From Kocuria rhizophila (GTDB lineage: Bacteria > Actinomycetota > Actinomycetes > Actinomycetales > Micrococcaceae): a stretch of 64,000 bases of DNA. Every line of letters starts with the position of its first letter. The stretch's first letter is position 1. This document shows positions 49,485 to 58,130 of this stretch, piece after piece. The notes below the pieces were generated by a model. That model was not told the origin of the DNA. It saw only the letters and a list, made by a program, of their open reading frames with translations, and made no database searches. The stretch is taken from assembly GCF_003667225.1 (NCBI RefSeq), contig NZ_RCOM01000001.1, forward strand, positions 1 through 64,000, read 5' to 3'. Both the position numbers and the translations under genes were made by a program.

Positions 49485-50768
49485 GTGGAAGAAACCATCG
49501 AGGTTCACGGGCCCACCGTGGTCAACGGCGAGCTGCCGGTCTTCGGGGCAAAGAACAGCGTGCTCAAGCTCATGGCGGCGGCGCTGCTGGCCCCGGGGCG
49601 TTCCACCATCACCAACGTTCCCGAGATCCAGGACGTCACGGTGATGGCGGAGCTGCTGCGCCGTCTGGGCTGCGAGGTCGACTACTCGCCCGCTGAGCAC
49701 GAGGTGGTCATCGAGGTCCCGGAGGAGCTGGGCCACCAGGCGGACTACGACCTCGTGCGGGCCATGCGCGCCTCCATCTCGGTGCTGGGTCCGCTGATGG
49801 CGAGGTGCCGCCGTGCAGAGGTCGCGCTGCCCGGGGGCGATGCCATCGGAACCCGGGGTCTCGACATGCACCGCGCGGGTCTGGAGGCGATGGGCGCGGA
49901 GCTCGGCATCGAGCGTGGTTTCCTGCGCGCGTCCGCCCCGGAAGGACTTGCCGGAGCTTCTTTCCGGCTCGGGTACCCCTCGGTGGGCGCCACGGAGAAT
50001 CTCATGACGGCCGCGACCACCGCCCGGGGTACCACGGTGCTGGAGAACGTGGCGCGGGAACCCGAGATCGTGGACATCGGTCGCATGCTGCAGGCCATGG
50101 GTGCACAGATCGAGGGACTGGGCACCACCACACTGACGATCACGGGTGTGCCACGGCTGAGCCCGGTCACGCACCGCACCGTGCCTGACCGGATCGTGGC
50201 CGGCACGTGGGCCTTCGCCGCGGCCGTGACGGGCGGACGCGTGCAGATCAGGGGAGCGGAGCCGTCCCACCTGGGGGTGGTCCTCGACAAGCTGCGTGCC
50301 GCAGGGTGCGACGTGGACGTTGCGGAGGGCCGGTTCACGGTCCAGGGCCCCAGCCGGCCGCGTGCCATCAACGTCTCCACCCTCCCGTACCCCGGCTTCC
50401 CCACGGATCTTCAGCCGTTCGTGGTGGCGCTGAACGCCGTGGCGGAGGGGTCGGGAATCATCACGGAGAACGTCTTCGAGGCCCGCTGGGGCTTCACCGC
50501 CGAGCTCGAGCGGCTCGGCGCGCGGGTGCACCTGGACGGGCACCACGCGCGGGTGGACGGCGTGGCGGCCTCGCAGCTCTCCGGGGCACCCGTGGAGGCC
50601 ATGGACATCCGCGCGGGAGCTGCTCTCGTGATCGCCGGCATGGCGGCGGGGGGAGTCACCGAGGTGTCGGGCATCGAGCACATCGACCGCGGCTACGAGC
50701 ACTTCGTGGAGCATCTGGCCCGCGCCGGAGCGGACGTGCAGCGGCGCATCCACCCTTCTCGGGGCTGA
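49485..50768 (+). CDS. murA: UDP-GlcNAc 1-carboxyvinyltransferase (MurA), Cys-to-Asp active site
   Basis: A 427-residue enzyme of the first committed step of peptidoglycan synthesis, moving enolpyruvate from PEP to UDP-GlcNAc. The active-site loop reads PGGDAIGTR: Asp119 stands where E. coli has Cys115. The same change in Mycobacterium tuberculosis makes the enzyme insensitive to fosfomycin. FGAKNSVLK (substrate Lys and Asn) and VGATENLM are present. GTG 49485 has a strong GAGGAGGA upstream. Confidence 0.95.
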   Translation: MEETIEVHGPTVVNGELPVFGAKNSVLKLMAAALLAPGRSTITNVPEIQDVTVMAELLRRLGCEVDYSPAEHEVVIEVPEELGHQADYDLVRAMRASISVLGPLMARCRRAEVALPGGDAIGTRGLDMHRAGLEAMGAELGIERGFLRASAPEGLAGASFRLGYPSVGATENLMTAATTARGTTVLENVAREPEIVDIGRMLQAMGAQIEGLGTTTLTITGVPRLSPVTHRTVPDRIVAGTWAFAAAVTGGRVQIRGAEPSHLGVVLDKLRAAGCDVDVAEGRFTVQGPSRPRAINVSTLPYPGFPTDLQPFVVALNAVAEGSGIITENVFEARWGFTAELERLGARVHLDGHHARVDGVAASQLSGAPVEAMDIRAGAALVIAGMAAGGVTEVSGIEHIDRGYEHFVEHLARAGADVQRRIHPSRG

Positions 50769-51006
50769 GTGGTGTCGACCGCGCTCCCACGGGGTGACGC
50801 TGCACGGGCACGACGCCGCTCGGGTCACGGTGATTCCTGACGGCCCCGTGCACCCGCCCAGCGAGCTCACCCCCTTGTGCGCTCAGCTCGCTGGGAACCT
50901 GGGAAGGCCTCTGCGGGGACCCGAGCGCGGCGCCCGTCGCGGGCAGGCTGAGGGTGGCTCCACAGGCACGGCGGGATCGGCAACGGACGTCCTCCCCGTG
51001 ACATGA
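50769..51006. other. murA-csp spacer
   Basis: This 238-base stretch holds no supported gene. CACGACGCCGCTCGG at about 50809-50823 is the same 15-base sequence as near 60680, after another gene end. Both are a one-base variant of the GACGACGCC word. Confidence 0.45.
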
Positions 51007-51042
51007 GAAAATCCCCGGTGCCGTGTGGCACCGGGGATTTTC
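51007..51042. terminator. Bidirectional terminator of the cold-shock gene
   Basis: A perfect 16-bp stem (GAAAATCCCCGGTGCC with its complement) closes a GTGT loop. It has A- and T-runs at both stem bases, so it fits intrinsic termination in both directions. It is 19 bases after the csp stop. Confidence 0.9.
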
Positions 51043-51060
51043 CGTGTCCGAGGGGGACTG

Positions 51061-51264
51061 TCAGATGACGGTCACGCCGGTGGCCTGGGGGCCCTTCTGG
51101 CCCTGACCGATCTCGAACTCGACGCGCTGGTTCTCTTCGAGGGTGCGGAAGCCGCCCGACTGGATTTCGCTGTAGTGCACGAAGACGTCGCCATCAGCGT
51201 CGTCCGGCGTGATGAAGCCGAAGCCCTTTTCTGCGTTGAACCACTTAACGGTGCCCTGAGCCAT
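51061..51264 (-). CDS. Cold-shock domain protein
   Basis: A 67-residue single cold-shock domain. RNP1 is KGFGFI and RNP2 is VFVHYS. It binds single-stranded RNA or DNA and acts as an RNA chaperone. ATG 51264 has AAGGAG upstream. A leader of about 165 bases is predicted between the 51439-51467 promoter and the start, typical for csp genes. Confidence 0.95.
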   Translation of the reverse strand: MAQGTVKWFNAEKGFGFITPDDADGDVFVHYSEIQSGGFRTLEENQRVEFEIGQGQKGPQATGVTVI

Positions 51265-51438
51265 AATGGGGCATCTCCTTCTGGAGTAATAGTGCGTGCA
51301 CATGGATGTGCACCTGAACTGGTACCGCGAGAAGGCTGTGGATGCGGCTCACGTAAGTGTTGTGCCACAGCGCCAGTCAGAACTTCACGCTCGCTACCAT
51401 TCCTGCGAGCATGTCAAACATGATGCGAGAACGCTACA

Positions 51439-51467
51439 AGCATCACACACTGTTGCGCGGTGGTCAA
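51439..51467 (-). promoter_or_regulatory. Promoter of the cold-shock gene
   Basis: On the minus strand TTGACC (51462-51467) and GATGCT (51439-51444) are 17 bases apart, with TG just before the -10. A second TTGACA (51412-51417) has only a poor -10. The 51265-51438 leader holds no gene. Confidence 0.5.
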
Positions 51468-51563
51468 CAGTCATCAGACGGCTTAGCACGTGTGGCCGCG
51501 CCGACCCGCCCGGCCGTTCGGTCGACGTCGCGCAACAGGGCCCCGGCCCCCAGTGCCGTCGGG

Positions 51564-52259
51564 TCAGAAGAGCCGGGACTGGGTGTCCACGTTGCCGCGC
51601 ATCTCGTCGTAGTCGAGACTCAGGCACTCGATGCCGCGGTCGAGCGCGAGAGTGCGCGCCTGGGGCTTGATCTGCTGCGCCGCGAAGACCCCGCGCACGG
51701 GGCGCAGCAGCGGATCTCTGTTGAGGAGTTCCAGGTAGCGGGTGAGCTGCTCGACGCCGTCGATGTCGCCCCGACGCTTGAGCTCCACGGCCACGGTGGC
51801 CCCGTTCGCGTCCCGGGCGAGGATGTCCACCGGCCCGATGGCGGTGGGGTACTCGCGCCGGACCAGCGAGACGCCCTCGCCGAGGAGTGTGATCTGCTCG
51901 GCCAGCAGCCGTTGCAGGTCTGCTTCCACGCCGTCCTTGACCAGGCCCGGATCCGCCCCGAGGTCGTGGTGCAGCTGGCTGTGCACCGTCATGACGTGGA
52001 TGACCAGCCGGTCGTCGGACTTGCCCGCCTGGACCTCCCACACCTCGCTCACGCCCTCCGCCGCGAGGTCCTCGGAGGGCTCCCGGACGCGGAGGGTGGC
52101 CGGCGGGCTCATCCAGTTCAGCGGCTTGTAGGAACCGCCGTCCGAGTGGATGAGAACGGAGCCGTCGGCCTTGAGCATGATGAGCCGCCGGGCCAGGGGC
52201 AGATGGGCATTGAGCCGCCCCTCGTAGCGGACGGAGCAGTCGGCAATCACTAGGCGCAC
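51564..52259 (-). CDS. nucS: Mismatch-specific endonuclease NucS (EndoMS)
   Basis: A 231-residue nuclease. The N-terminal half is the DNA-binding and dimer domain; the C-terminal half has the PD-(D/E)XK residues in GPVDILARD and AVELKRRGD. It ends in QSRLF, the sliding-clamp-binding type of tail. NucS does mismatch repair in actinobacteria that lack MutS/MutL, cutting both strands at mismatches. The start is GTG 52259. Confidence 0.93.
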   Translation of the reverse strand: MRLVIADCSVRYEGRLNAHLPLARRLIMLKADGSVLIHSDGGSYKPLNWMSPPATLRVREPSEDLAAEGVSEVWEVQAGKSDDRLVIHVMTVHSQLHHDLGADPGLVKDGVEADLQRLLAEQITLLGEGVSLVRREYPTAIGPVDILARDANGATVAVELKRRGDIDGVEQLTRYLELLNRDPLLRPVRGVFAAQQIKPQARTLALDRGIECLSLDYDEMRGNVDTQSRLF

Positions 52260-52394
52260 CCGGACAGCTTAACGGTCAGCGCACTCGTGGCGGACCCACT
52301 GGTCGCGCGGACCGTGCGTGGCCGTGGGTGGCGCTGGGCCCCGCCCCCTGGGGGCGGGGGCGGGGCGGCCACGCAGGATGCACGGAGGCGGCGC

Positions 52395-52403
52395 GGCGTC
52401 GTC
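52395..52403 (+). repeat. GGCGTCGTC word, copy in nucS-transporter spacer
   Basis: An exact copy lying between the 5' end of nucS and the 3' end of the AI-2E gene. The surrounding spacer (52260-52416) has a GGGCCCCGCCCCCTGGGGGC-like GC-rich inverted stretch just before it. Confidence 0.5.
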
Positions 52404-52416
52404 GTGGGGGAAGGCT

Positions 52417-53601
52417 TCAGCGGGCGTCCTGGCGCGGCACGAAGACCTCGCGCACCAGGAGCAGACCGGCGGCGGCCGTGGGGATGGCGATGAGCGCGCC
52501 CAGCACGCCCCACAGGGCGCCGCCGGCGGCCACGGCCACGATGGCCACTGCGCCGGGCACCGCGACCGCGCGGGACACGATCCGCGGTGAGACCAGGTAG
52601 GCCTCCACCTGCAGGTAGCCGAAGTAGCACAGGGCGTAGGGCACCACCGTGTTCCAGCCGCCGAGCGTGGCCACCAGGCTCACGACCACCCCGGCGATCA
52701 CCCCGCCGACCAGCGGGATGAAGGCGAGCAGGCCCACGAGCAGGACCAGGAGGGACGCGTAGGGGACCCCGGTGATGGTCATCAGGACGAACGCCACGGT
52801 GGCGTTGATGAGCGCCACACAGGCCTGACCCATCACGTAGTTGCCCACGCCGTTGACCATCCGGTCCCCGAGGTGGGTGACCCGGGCGCGCTTGCTGGCG
52901 GGCGCCAGACGGTAGCACCACGCCTTGATCGTGGGCCACGAGAAGAGGAAGTACAGCGTGAGGGCCATGACGATCAGGGTCCCCGTGATGCCGTTGAGCA
53001 CCACCCCTCCCGCGCTCACCACGGACCCGAACATCCCGCCCAGGAAGTTCCCGTCCGAGGCCAGGCGCTCCTGCAGGCCAGCGGCACCGTTCTGCACGGA
53101 GGCCTCGATGTCGAACCGCTCGTTCAGGGCGTGGTAGAGGTCCGAGTGCGTGAAGCTGTCCACGAACTCGGGCACGCGCGCCGCCAGCTGCTGGGCCTGG
53201 TCCACCATCCGCGGCACCGCCAGCAGGATGAAGGCGGTCACCACGAGCGCCAGCGCGATGATGGCGGCGCTTGCCGCCAGGGAGCGGGGCATTCCCTTGG
53301 ACTCCAGCCAGCGCACGAGCGGGTCCATGCCGAGACTGATGAACGCCGCCGTGACGATCCAGCCCACCAGTCCGCCCACGTTGGTCAGCACGTAGTACCC
53401 CAGCAGGGCGAACCCGACCCCCACCGTGAGCAGGAAGCCGTTCTGCACGGGATGGAAGCGGTCCGCCACGGGGCGGTCCCACGGCGCGCGCCGTTCCCGT
53501 TCCTCCGCGGGAACGGGTGCGGGTTCGGGCGGCACCTCGAACCTGTGGCGCGAGGGGCGCAAGCGGCTGGGCGGCTCGTGGGGACCGGAGGATGTGCTCA
53601 C
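52417..53601 (-). CDS. AI-2E family (PerM-type) transporter
   Basis: A 394-residue membrane protein. After a polar N-terminus of about 45 residues come eight hydrophobic helices, with the family's long extracellular part between helices 3 and 4 and the conserved FIPLVGGVIAG-type motif. Family roles include export of AI-2 or small ions; the substrate here is unknown. GTG 53601 lies six bases after TACGCT, so the transcript is probably leaderless. Confidence 0.85.
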   Translation of the reverse strand: MSTSSGPHEPPSRLRPSRHRFEVPPEPAPVPAEERERRAPWDRPVADRFHPVQNGFLLTVGVGFALLGYYVLTNVGGLVGWIVTAAFISLGMDPLVRWLESKGMPRSLAASAAIIALALVVTAFILLAVPRMVDQAQQLAARVPEFVDSFTHSDLYHALNERFDIEASVQNGAAGLQERLASDGNFLGGMFGSVVSAGGVVLNGITGTLIVMALTLYFLFSWPTIKAWCYRLAPASKRARVTHLGDRMVNGVGNYVMGQACVALINATVAFVLMTITGVPYASLLVLLVGLLAFIPLVGGVIAGVVVSLVATLGGWNTVVPYALCYFGYLQVEAYLVSPRIVSRAVAVPGAVAIVAVAAGGALWGVLGALIAIPTAAAGLLLVREVFVPRQDAR

Positions 53602-53607
53602 GCGGGA

Positions 53608-53613
53608 AGCGTA
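53608..53613 (-). promoter_or_regulatory. -10 hexamer for leaderless AI-2E transporter gene
   Basis: TACGCT on the minus strand ends six bases before the GTG start. There is no ribosome binding site in the gap. Confidence 0.45.
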
Positions 53614-53745
53614 CAACGCGTGCTGGGTGGGCTCGCTCCGTGCCGCCGTGCCCATAATGGGACCAGCAGGGCACGCGTGCGCTCACGCGAGCCGGATGGA
53701 CCACGACCCCCGCCCCCGCAGTGGGCGGGACACCAGGAGGTACTC

Positions 53746-54756
53746 ATGAGCGAATTCCCCGGTTCCCCGCGTCCCCAGGGTGCGCCGAGCTCGGCGGGAC
53801 CGGTCGGCGGCCCGCAGCCCGGTGGAGCCGCGTCCGCAGCCTCCGGGGCGCAGAGCGCCGTGCCGGCCTCCGTGCGCGGCGCGGTGGACCTGGGCGCCCA
53901 GGGTGCCGGGCGAGGAGAACGCGGGGCAGCGGCGTCGTCCACGGGGGCGGGCACCAGCTACCGGGTGGTGCTGACCACCGGCAACTTCCAGCAGTACGCG
54001 GAGGCCTCCACCTCCTATCCCGTGGTGGTGGTGCTGCACGCCCCGCAGAGCCCGGAGTCGGAGTCGTTCGTGGACGTGGTGAGCACGGTCGTGGACGAGT
54101 TCCAGGGTCGTCTGCTCCTGGGCACGGTGGACGCGTCTGCGGAGCCGCAGGTCGCGCAGGCCTTCCAGGCGCAGACGGTTCCCACGGTGGTGGCCCTGCT
54201 GGGCGGCCGGGTGGTCCCGCTCGTGAACTCCACCGTTCCCGAGCAGCAGGTGCGTGAGCTTCTCACGGAGCTCGTGAGCCTGGCCCAGCAGAACGGCGTG
54301 ACCGGCACGGCCGAGCCCACCGCCACGGAGGAGCCCGCGCCCCTGCCCCCGCTGCACGCCGAGGCGGTGGAGAAGCTCGAGGCCGGAGACCTGGACGGCG
54401 CTCAGGCGTGCTACGAGAAGGCGCTCGCCGAGAACCCGGGGGACCACGAGGCCAAGCTGGCCCTCGCGCAGGTCCACCTGCTGCAGCGCGTCAGCGCCAT
54501 GGACGCGGCGGCCGTGCGCGAGGCCGCGGCCTCGGACCCCTCGAACGTGCAGGCCGCCCTGGACGTCGCGGACCTCGACCTCTCAGGAGGGCACGTGGAG
54601 GACGCGTTCCGACGACTGCTCACCATCGTGCGCACCACGGCGGGTGACGACAAGGACGCCGCGCGCGCCCGGCTGGTGGAACTCTTCGACGTGGTGGGTG
54701 CGGACGATCCCCGTGTGGTGGCCGCGCGGGCCCAGCTGATGCGCGCCCTGTTCTAG
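53746..54756 (+). CDS. Thioredoxin-fold plus TPR protein (CnoX/YbbN-like) without CXXC
   Basis: A 336-residue protein. Residues 1-70 are Gly/Ala/Pro/Ser low complexity with GGCGTCGTC at 53931. Residues about 72-180 are thioredoxin-like (YPVVVVLHAPQSPES, then FQAQTVPTVVALLGG), and 205-336 are TPR-type helices. The usual WCxxC site is PQSPES, so it cannot act as a disulfide oxidoreductase; the only Cys is in the TPR part. CnoX proteins are chaperones that hold unfolded proteins. AGGAGG precedes the ATG. Confidence 0.85.
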   Translation: MSEFPGSPRPQGAPSSAGPVGGPQPGGAASAASGAQSAVPASVRGAVDLGAQGAGRGERGAAASSTGAGTSYRVVLTTGNFQQYAEASTSYPVVVVLHAPQSPESESFVDVVSTVVDEFQGRLLLGTVDASAEPQVAQAFQAQTVPTVVALLGGRVVPLVNSTVPEQQVRELLTELVSLAQQNGVTGTAEPTATEEPAPLPPLHAEAVEKLEAGDLDGAQACYEKALAENPGDHEAKLALAQVHLLQRVSAMDAAAVREAAASDPSNVQAALDVADLDLSGGHVEDAFRRLLTIVRTTAGDDKDAARARLVELFDVVGADDPRVVAARAQLMRALF

Positions 54757-54816
54757 GGGCCCGCCCGCCGTCTGCCCGGGCGGCCGTTCCAGGCTCGCTG
54801 GTCTGCCCGGCCCAGT

Positions 54817-54933
54817 CACCCGGGGCGGGCCCTGGCTGGTCATCCGGGCGGGCCAGCGATGCTCACTCGGGCGGGCCCGCGATGGCCACCCGCGGGGGTC
54901 CGCGCCGCCCGTCCGGGCGGGCCTGCGAGGTGG
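54817..54933 (+). repeat. Degenerate 23-base tandem repeat, five units
   Basis: Units are 54817-54840, 54841-54863, 54864-54886, 54887-54909 and 54910-54933. The common form is CAYCCGGGCGGGCC followed by (A/C)GCGATGSY. Units 2 and 3 match best; 1, 4 and 5 are decayed. The period is not a multiple of three, which speaks against coding. Confidence 0.65.
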
Positions 54934-55126
54934 CCGGGCGCGCCGTCGTCGGTTCGTCCTGGGTGGGAGCGGCAGGCCGTTCTGCGGTGCGCGATCCGCG
55001 CGGGCCGGGACACGCCCGGGACCGGCCCGCCTCCCCTCCGTGCCGAGGGCGCCCGTCGCGTGCCCAGACGTTTTCTGGGACGTGCCTGGCGCCGCGCAAC
55101 ATGCCGCCCTCGCACCGGGCGTTGAG

Positions 55127-55132
55127 TACTTT
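55127..55132 (+). promoter_or_regulatory. -10 hexamer for leaderless ABC ATPase gene
   Basis: TACTTT is followed by GGGCCC and then the ATG at 55139. No ribosome binding site is present. Confidence 0.5.
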
Positions 55133-55138
55133 GGGCCC

Positions 55139-56263
55139 ATGAGCATCCCACCGAACGGACCCACGCCGCCGCGCCGCGAGCCCGCCGCGGACGCCACACT
55201 CCCGGCTGAGCGCGGAACCCCACGAGATCTTTCGGTGTCCGCGCCGTGGGCCCCGCACGACGACTCGGGGCCGGGTGCGCGAACCAGCGTGGCCCCGGGA
55301 CAGGGGACGGCATCTCCCGAGGGCTCCCGGACCCGCACGCCCGAGCACGGCTCGGCCCTGGCACACGAACCGGTGTCGTCCCAGACGGCGGCACCGCATG
55401 AAGCCCCGGCGCCGACTCAGAGCCCGACCTGGCCGCAGGCCCAGGAGTCCGACGCCCCACGACCCGCGGTGCGGCAACCAGCCGCCGTCGCGCTCGTGGT
55501 GCGTCAGCTCACCAAGGTCTACGACCACGGGTCGCGGCCCGCTGCGGACCGGGTGGACCTCACGGTGCCGCGCGGCTCGTTCTACGGTCTGGTGGGCCGC
55601 AACGGTGCGGGCAAGACCACCACGCTGTCCATGGCCACCGGCCTGCTGCGCCCCACCTCCGGGCAGGTGCTCGTGGGAGGCGGCCGCCGGGACGAGCTCG
55701 CGGACGTGTGGCGCGACCCACTGACGGCCAAGCGCCGCATGGGCGTGCTCCCGGACGGCGCCCACCTCTTCGACCGGCTCACGGGCCGTCAGCTCGTGGC
55801 CTACTCGGGTCTGCTGCGCGGCATGGACCGGCAGCTGGTCAAGGAGCGCACCGAGGACCTCATCACCGCCATGGACCTGCAGGACGCCGCGGGGCGCCAG
55901 GTGCAGGACTATTCGGCGGGCATGACCAAGAAGATCGCGCTCGCCGCGGCCATGATCCACGCGCCCAGCCTGCTCGTGCTGGACGAGCCGTTCGAGTCCG
56001 TGGACCCGGTCTCCGCCGCCAACATCCGCTCGCTGCTGCACCAGTACACGCAGTCCGGCGGCACCGTAGTGGTCTCCAGCCACGTGATGGACCTGGTGCA
56101 GCGCATGTGCGACCACGTGGCCGTGATGGACCAGGGGCGCGTGCTGGCCCAGGGCACCATGGAGCAGGTCTGCGACGGCATGTCCCTGGAAGACCGCTTC
56201 GTGTCCTTCGTGGGCGGTCGCACCGAGGCGGGGGAGGGACTGCAGTGGCTTCGTCCGGAGTGA
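55139..56263 (+). CDS. ABC transporter ATP-binding protein with long disordered N-terminus
   Basis: A 374-residue protein. Residues 1-113 are Pro/Ala/Ser/Thr-rich without a fold signal. The ATPase follows: VVRQLTKVYDHG, Walker A GRNGAGKT, a signature that reads YSAGMTKK in place of LSGGQ, Walker B LLVLDEP and the switch His in VSSHVMD. It is of the type paired with exporter permeases. The permease start lies 19 bases before its stop. The substrate is unknown. Confidence 0.83.
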   Translation: MSIPPNGPTPPRREPAADATLPAERGTPRDLSVSAPWAPHDDSGPGARTSVAPGQGTASPEGSRTRTPEHGSALAHEPVSSQTAAPHEAPAPTQSPTWPQAQESDAPRPAVRQPAAVALVVRQLTKVYDHGSRPAADRVDLTVPRGSFYGLVGRNGAGKTTTLSMATGLLRPTSGQVLVGGGRRDELADVWRDPLTAKRRMGVLPDGAHLFDRLTGRQLVAYSGLLRGMDRQLVKERTEDLITAMDLQDAAGRQVQDYSAGMTKKIALAAAMIHAPSLLVLDEPFESVDPVSAANIRSLLHQYTQSGGTVVVSSHVMDLVQRMCDHVAVMDQGRVLAQGTMEQVCDGMSLEDRFVSFVGGRTEAGEGLQWLRPE

Positions 56264-58089
56264 AACACACCCCCAGCGGCGGGCTGCCGGAGCCGGCGGC
56301 GGAGGGCCACGAGGGCGCGGCCGCCGTGCCGGGCGGCGTCGACCCCGGGACCCGTGCCTCCGCCAGGACCCATGGCACGGCGGGGCCCGGCGGGGCGATC
56401 GACCGTCCTGTCGCGCCCGACGGGCAGGAACCCGTGCCCGACGCCGCCGTCCCCGAGTCCGTGCGCCCGGCGTCGTCCGGGCAGGAGCGTGGAACCCACC
56501 GCATGGGTGTGCTGGAGGAGGCCCGGCGGCTGGCGGGACTGAAGTGGCGCATCCTCGTCAACACCCTCACCCGCTCCACGTGGGTGCTGGTGGGCACCAT
56601 CCTGGGCGGGCTGTACGCCCTGTCCGTTCTGGCGATGCTGCTGAGCGCGATGTTCTTCCTGGGCTCCGAACCCCTCGAGGTGGTGACCGCGGCATCCACC
56701 CTGGTGGGCGCCACGGTGCTGCTGGGATGGTGGCTCGTCCCCGTGCTCACCTCCAAAGCAGACGCCACGCTGGACCCCGCCCGGCTGGGCCTGTTCCCGC
56801 TGAGCACCACGGGTGTGCTGGCTGGTCAGACGGTCGGAGCCGTCATCGGGATTCCCGGCGTCCTCACGGTGATTGCGCTGGTCGGATGGCTGCTCTGCTG
56901 GCGCTCCTCCGCCCCCGCCGTGGCCGCCGCCGCGCTGTGCGCTGTGCTGGCCGCGCTGCTGGCGTTCACGGGGTCCCGTTGCGCCGCCGCGCTGGCTGCC
57001 CGGATCGCCAAGAGCCGGCGCTCCACGGAGATCCTCTCCATTCTCAGTCTGCTCCTCATCGTCCTGCTGGCCCCGATCTTCACCTCCGTGGCCACCGGGG
57101 TGGAACGCGTGTGGGACCGGCTGCCCGGGTGGGCCGCCGTGCTGTCCTGGACGCCCCTGGGTGCGGTCTGGGCCATTCCCGGTGACGTGGCGGCGGGTCG
57201 TTGGGGCGCCGCCCTGCTCCGGCTGCTCATCGTGCTGGCCACCCTCGCGGTGCTCGTGGGGCTCGCCCGGTTCGCACTGGACCGGGCACTGGCCGACGCC
57301 GCCGGGGGAGCCGCCCGTGCCACGGGCAGGTCCGTGGCGGGCATCGGCGCGCTCGACCGCTTCCCCGCCACGCCGTGGGGAGCGGTGGCCGCGCGCTGCC
57401 TGATCTACTGGCTCAGGGACCCGCGGTACTCGGCGTCACTGCTGATGATCCCGGCCATCAGTGCGGCACTGTGGTTCCTGGGCAGCGACGGGGGCTTCGC
57501 CATGTGGCTGCTGCCCATGATGATCGCCCTGCTCATGTCCTACGCCATCTCGGCGGACATCTCCTACGACAACAGCGCGTTCAGCCTGCACCTGCTGGCC
57601 TCCGTGCCCGGGCGGGCTGACCGGCTGGGCCGGGTGGTGGCCATGCTGATCGTGGCCACGCCGCTCGTGGGTCTGGGCGTGGTGCTGTGGATGCTGCGGG
57701 TGCACGAGTGGCAGGCCCTGCCCGCGCTGCTCGGCACGTGTGCCGCTCTGCTGCTCGGCGGCGCCGGAGTGGTCTCCGTGGTGTCGGCGCGCTACACGTA
57801 TCCCACACCGCCGCCGGGCGCCTCGCCCATGAAGACTCCACAGGGTTTCACCATCCTCAACCTGGTGGTCCAGTTCGTCGTCATGGGACTCATGCTCCTG
57901 CTGGCACTGCCGCCCCTCGTGCTGCTGTTCGTCCACCTCGGCTCAGGGGCTGCGGTGTGGAGCTGGCTGGCGCTCGCGGTGGGGCTCGTGGAGGGCCTCG
58001 TGCTGCTGTGGCTGGGCGTACGACTGGGCGGGAAGTGGCTGGACGCCCGCGGTCCCGAGCTGCTGCAGGAGGTCTCCGGGTACCGGTGA
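56245..58089 (+). CDS. ABC transporter permease (exporter type)
   Basis: A 614-residue membrane protein. Residues 1-85 are Gly/Ala/Pro/Arg low complexity with GGCGTCGTC at 56469; about 12 hydrophobic helices follow from residue 100. It has no recognised extracellular domain. GTG 56245 has GGGAGGG upstream; GTG 56260 would give a GTGA overlap with the ATPase stop. It forms a two-component system with the preceding ATPase; the substrate is unknown. Confidence 0.75.
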   Translation: MASSGVKHTPSGGLPEPAAEGHEGAAAVPGGVDPGTRASARTHGTAGPGGAIDRPVAPDGQEPVPDAAVPESVRPASSGQERGTHRMGVLEEARRLAGLKWRILVNTLTRSTWVLVGTILGGLYALSVLAMLLSAMFFLGSEPLEVVTAASTLVGATVLLGWWLVPVLTSKADATLDPARLGLFPLSTTGVLAGQTVGAVIGIPGVLTVIALVGWLLCWRSSAPAVAAAALCAVLAALLAFTGSRCAAALAARIAKSRRSTEILSILSLLLIVLLAPIFTSVATGVERVWDRLPGWAAVLSWTPLGAVWAIPGDVAAGRWGAALLRLLIVLATLAVLVGLARFALDRALADAAGGAARATGRSVAGIGALDRFPATPWGAVAARCLIYWLRDPRYSASLLMIPAISAALWFLGSDGGFAMWLLPMMIALLMSYAISADISYDNSAFSLHLLASVPGRADRLGRVVAMLIVATPLVGLGVVLWMLRVHEWQALPALLGTCAALLLGGAGVVSVVSARYTYPTPPPGASPMKTPQGFTILNLVVQFVVMGLMLLLALPPLVLLFVHLGSGAAVWSWLALAVGLVEGLVLLWLGVRLGGKWLDARGPELLQEVSGYR

Positions 58090-58117
58090 CCCGGACACCC
58101 GCCCACGGCGCACGGGG

Positions 58118-58123
58118 TAGAGT
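58118..58123 (+). promoter_or_regulatory. -10 hexamer for leaderless DUF3039 gene
   Basis: TAGAGT is followed by seven bases and the ATG at 58131. Confidence 0.5.
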
Positions 58124-58130
58124 GGACGGC

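Larger units (their letters stand above)
54757..55138. other. Intergenic region before the ABC pair
   Basis: A 382-base stretch without a supported gene. It holds the 23-base tandem repeats (54817-54933), one GCCGTCGTCGG near 54945, and the TACTTT -10 of the ABC gene (55127-55132) at its end. Confidence 0.6.

Noticed and set aside
50794-51006. A possible 70-residue gene between murA and csp
   Set aside because: No ribosome binding site, no family likeness, and it runs up to the terminator stem.
54817-54933. The tandem repeat as a CRISPR array
   Set aside because: Units abut without unique spacers, are degenerate, and no cas gene is present.
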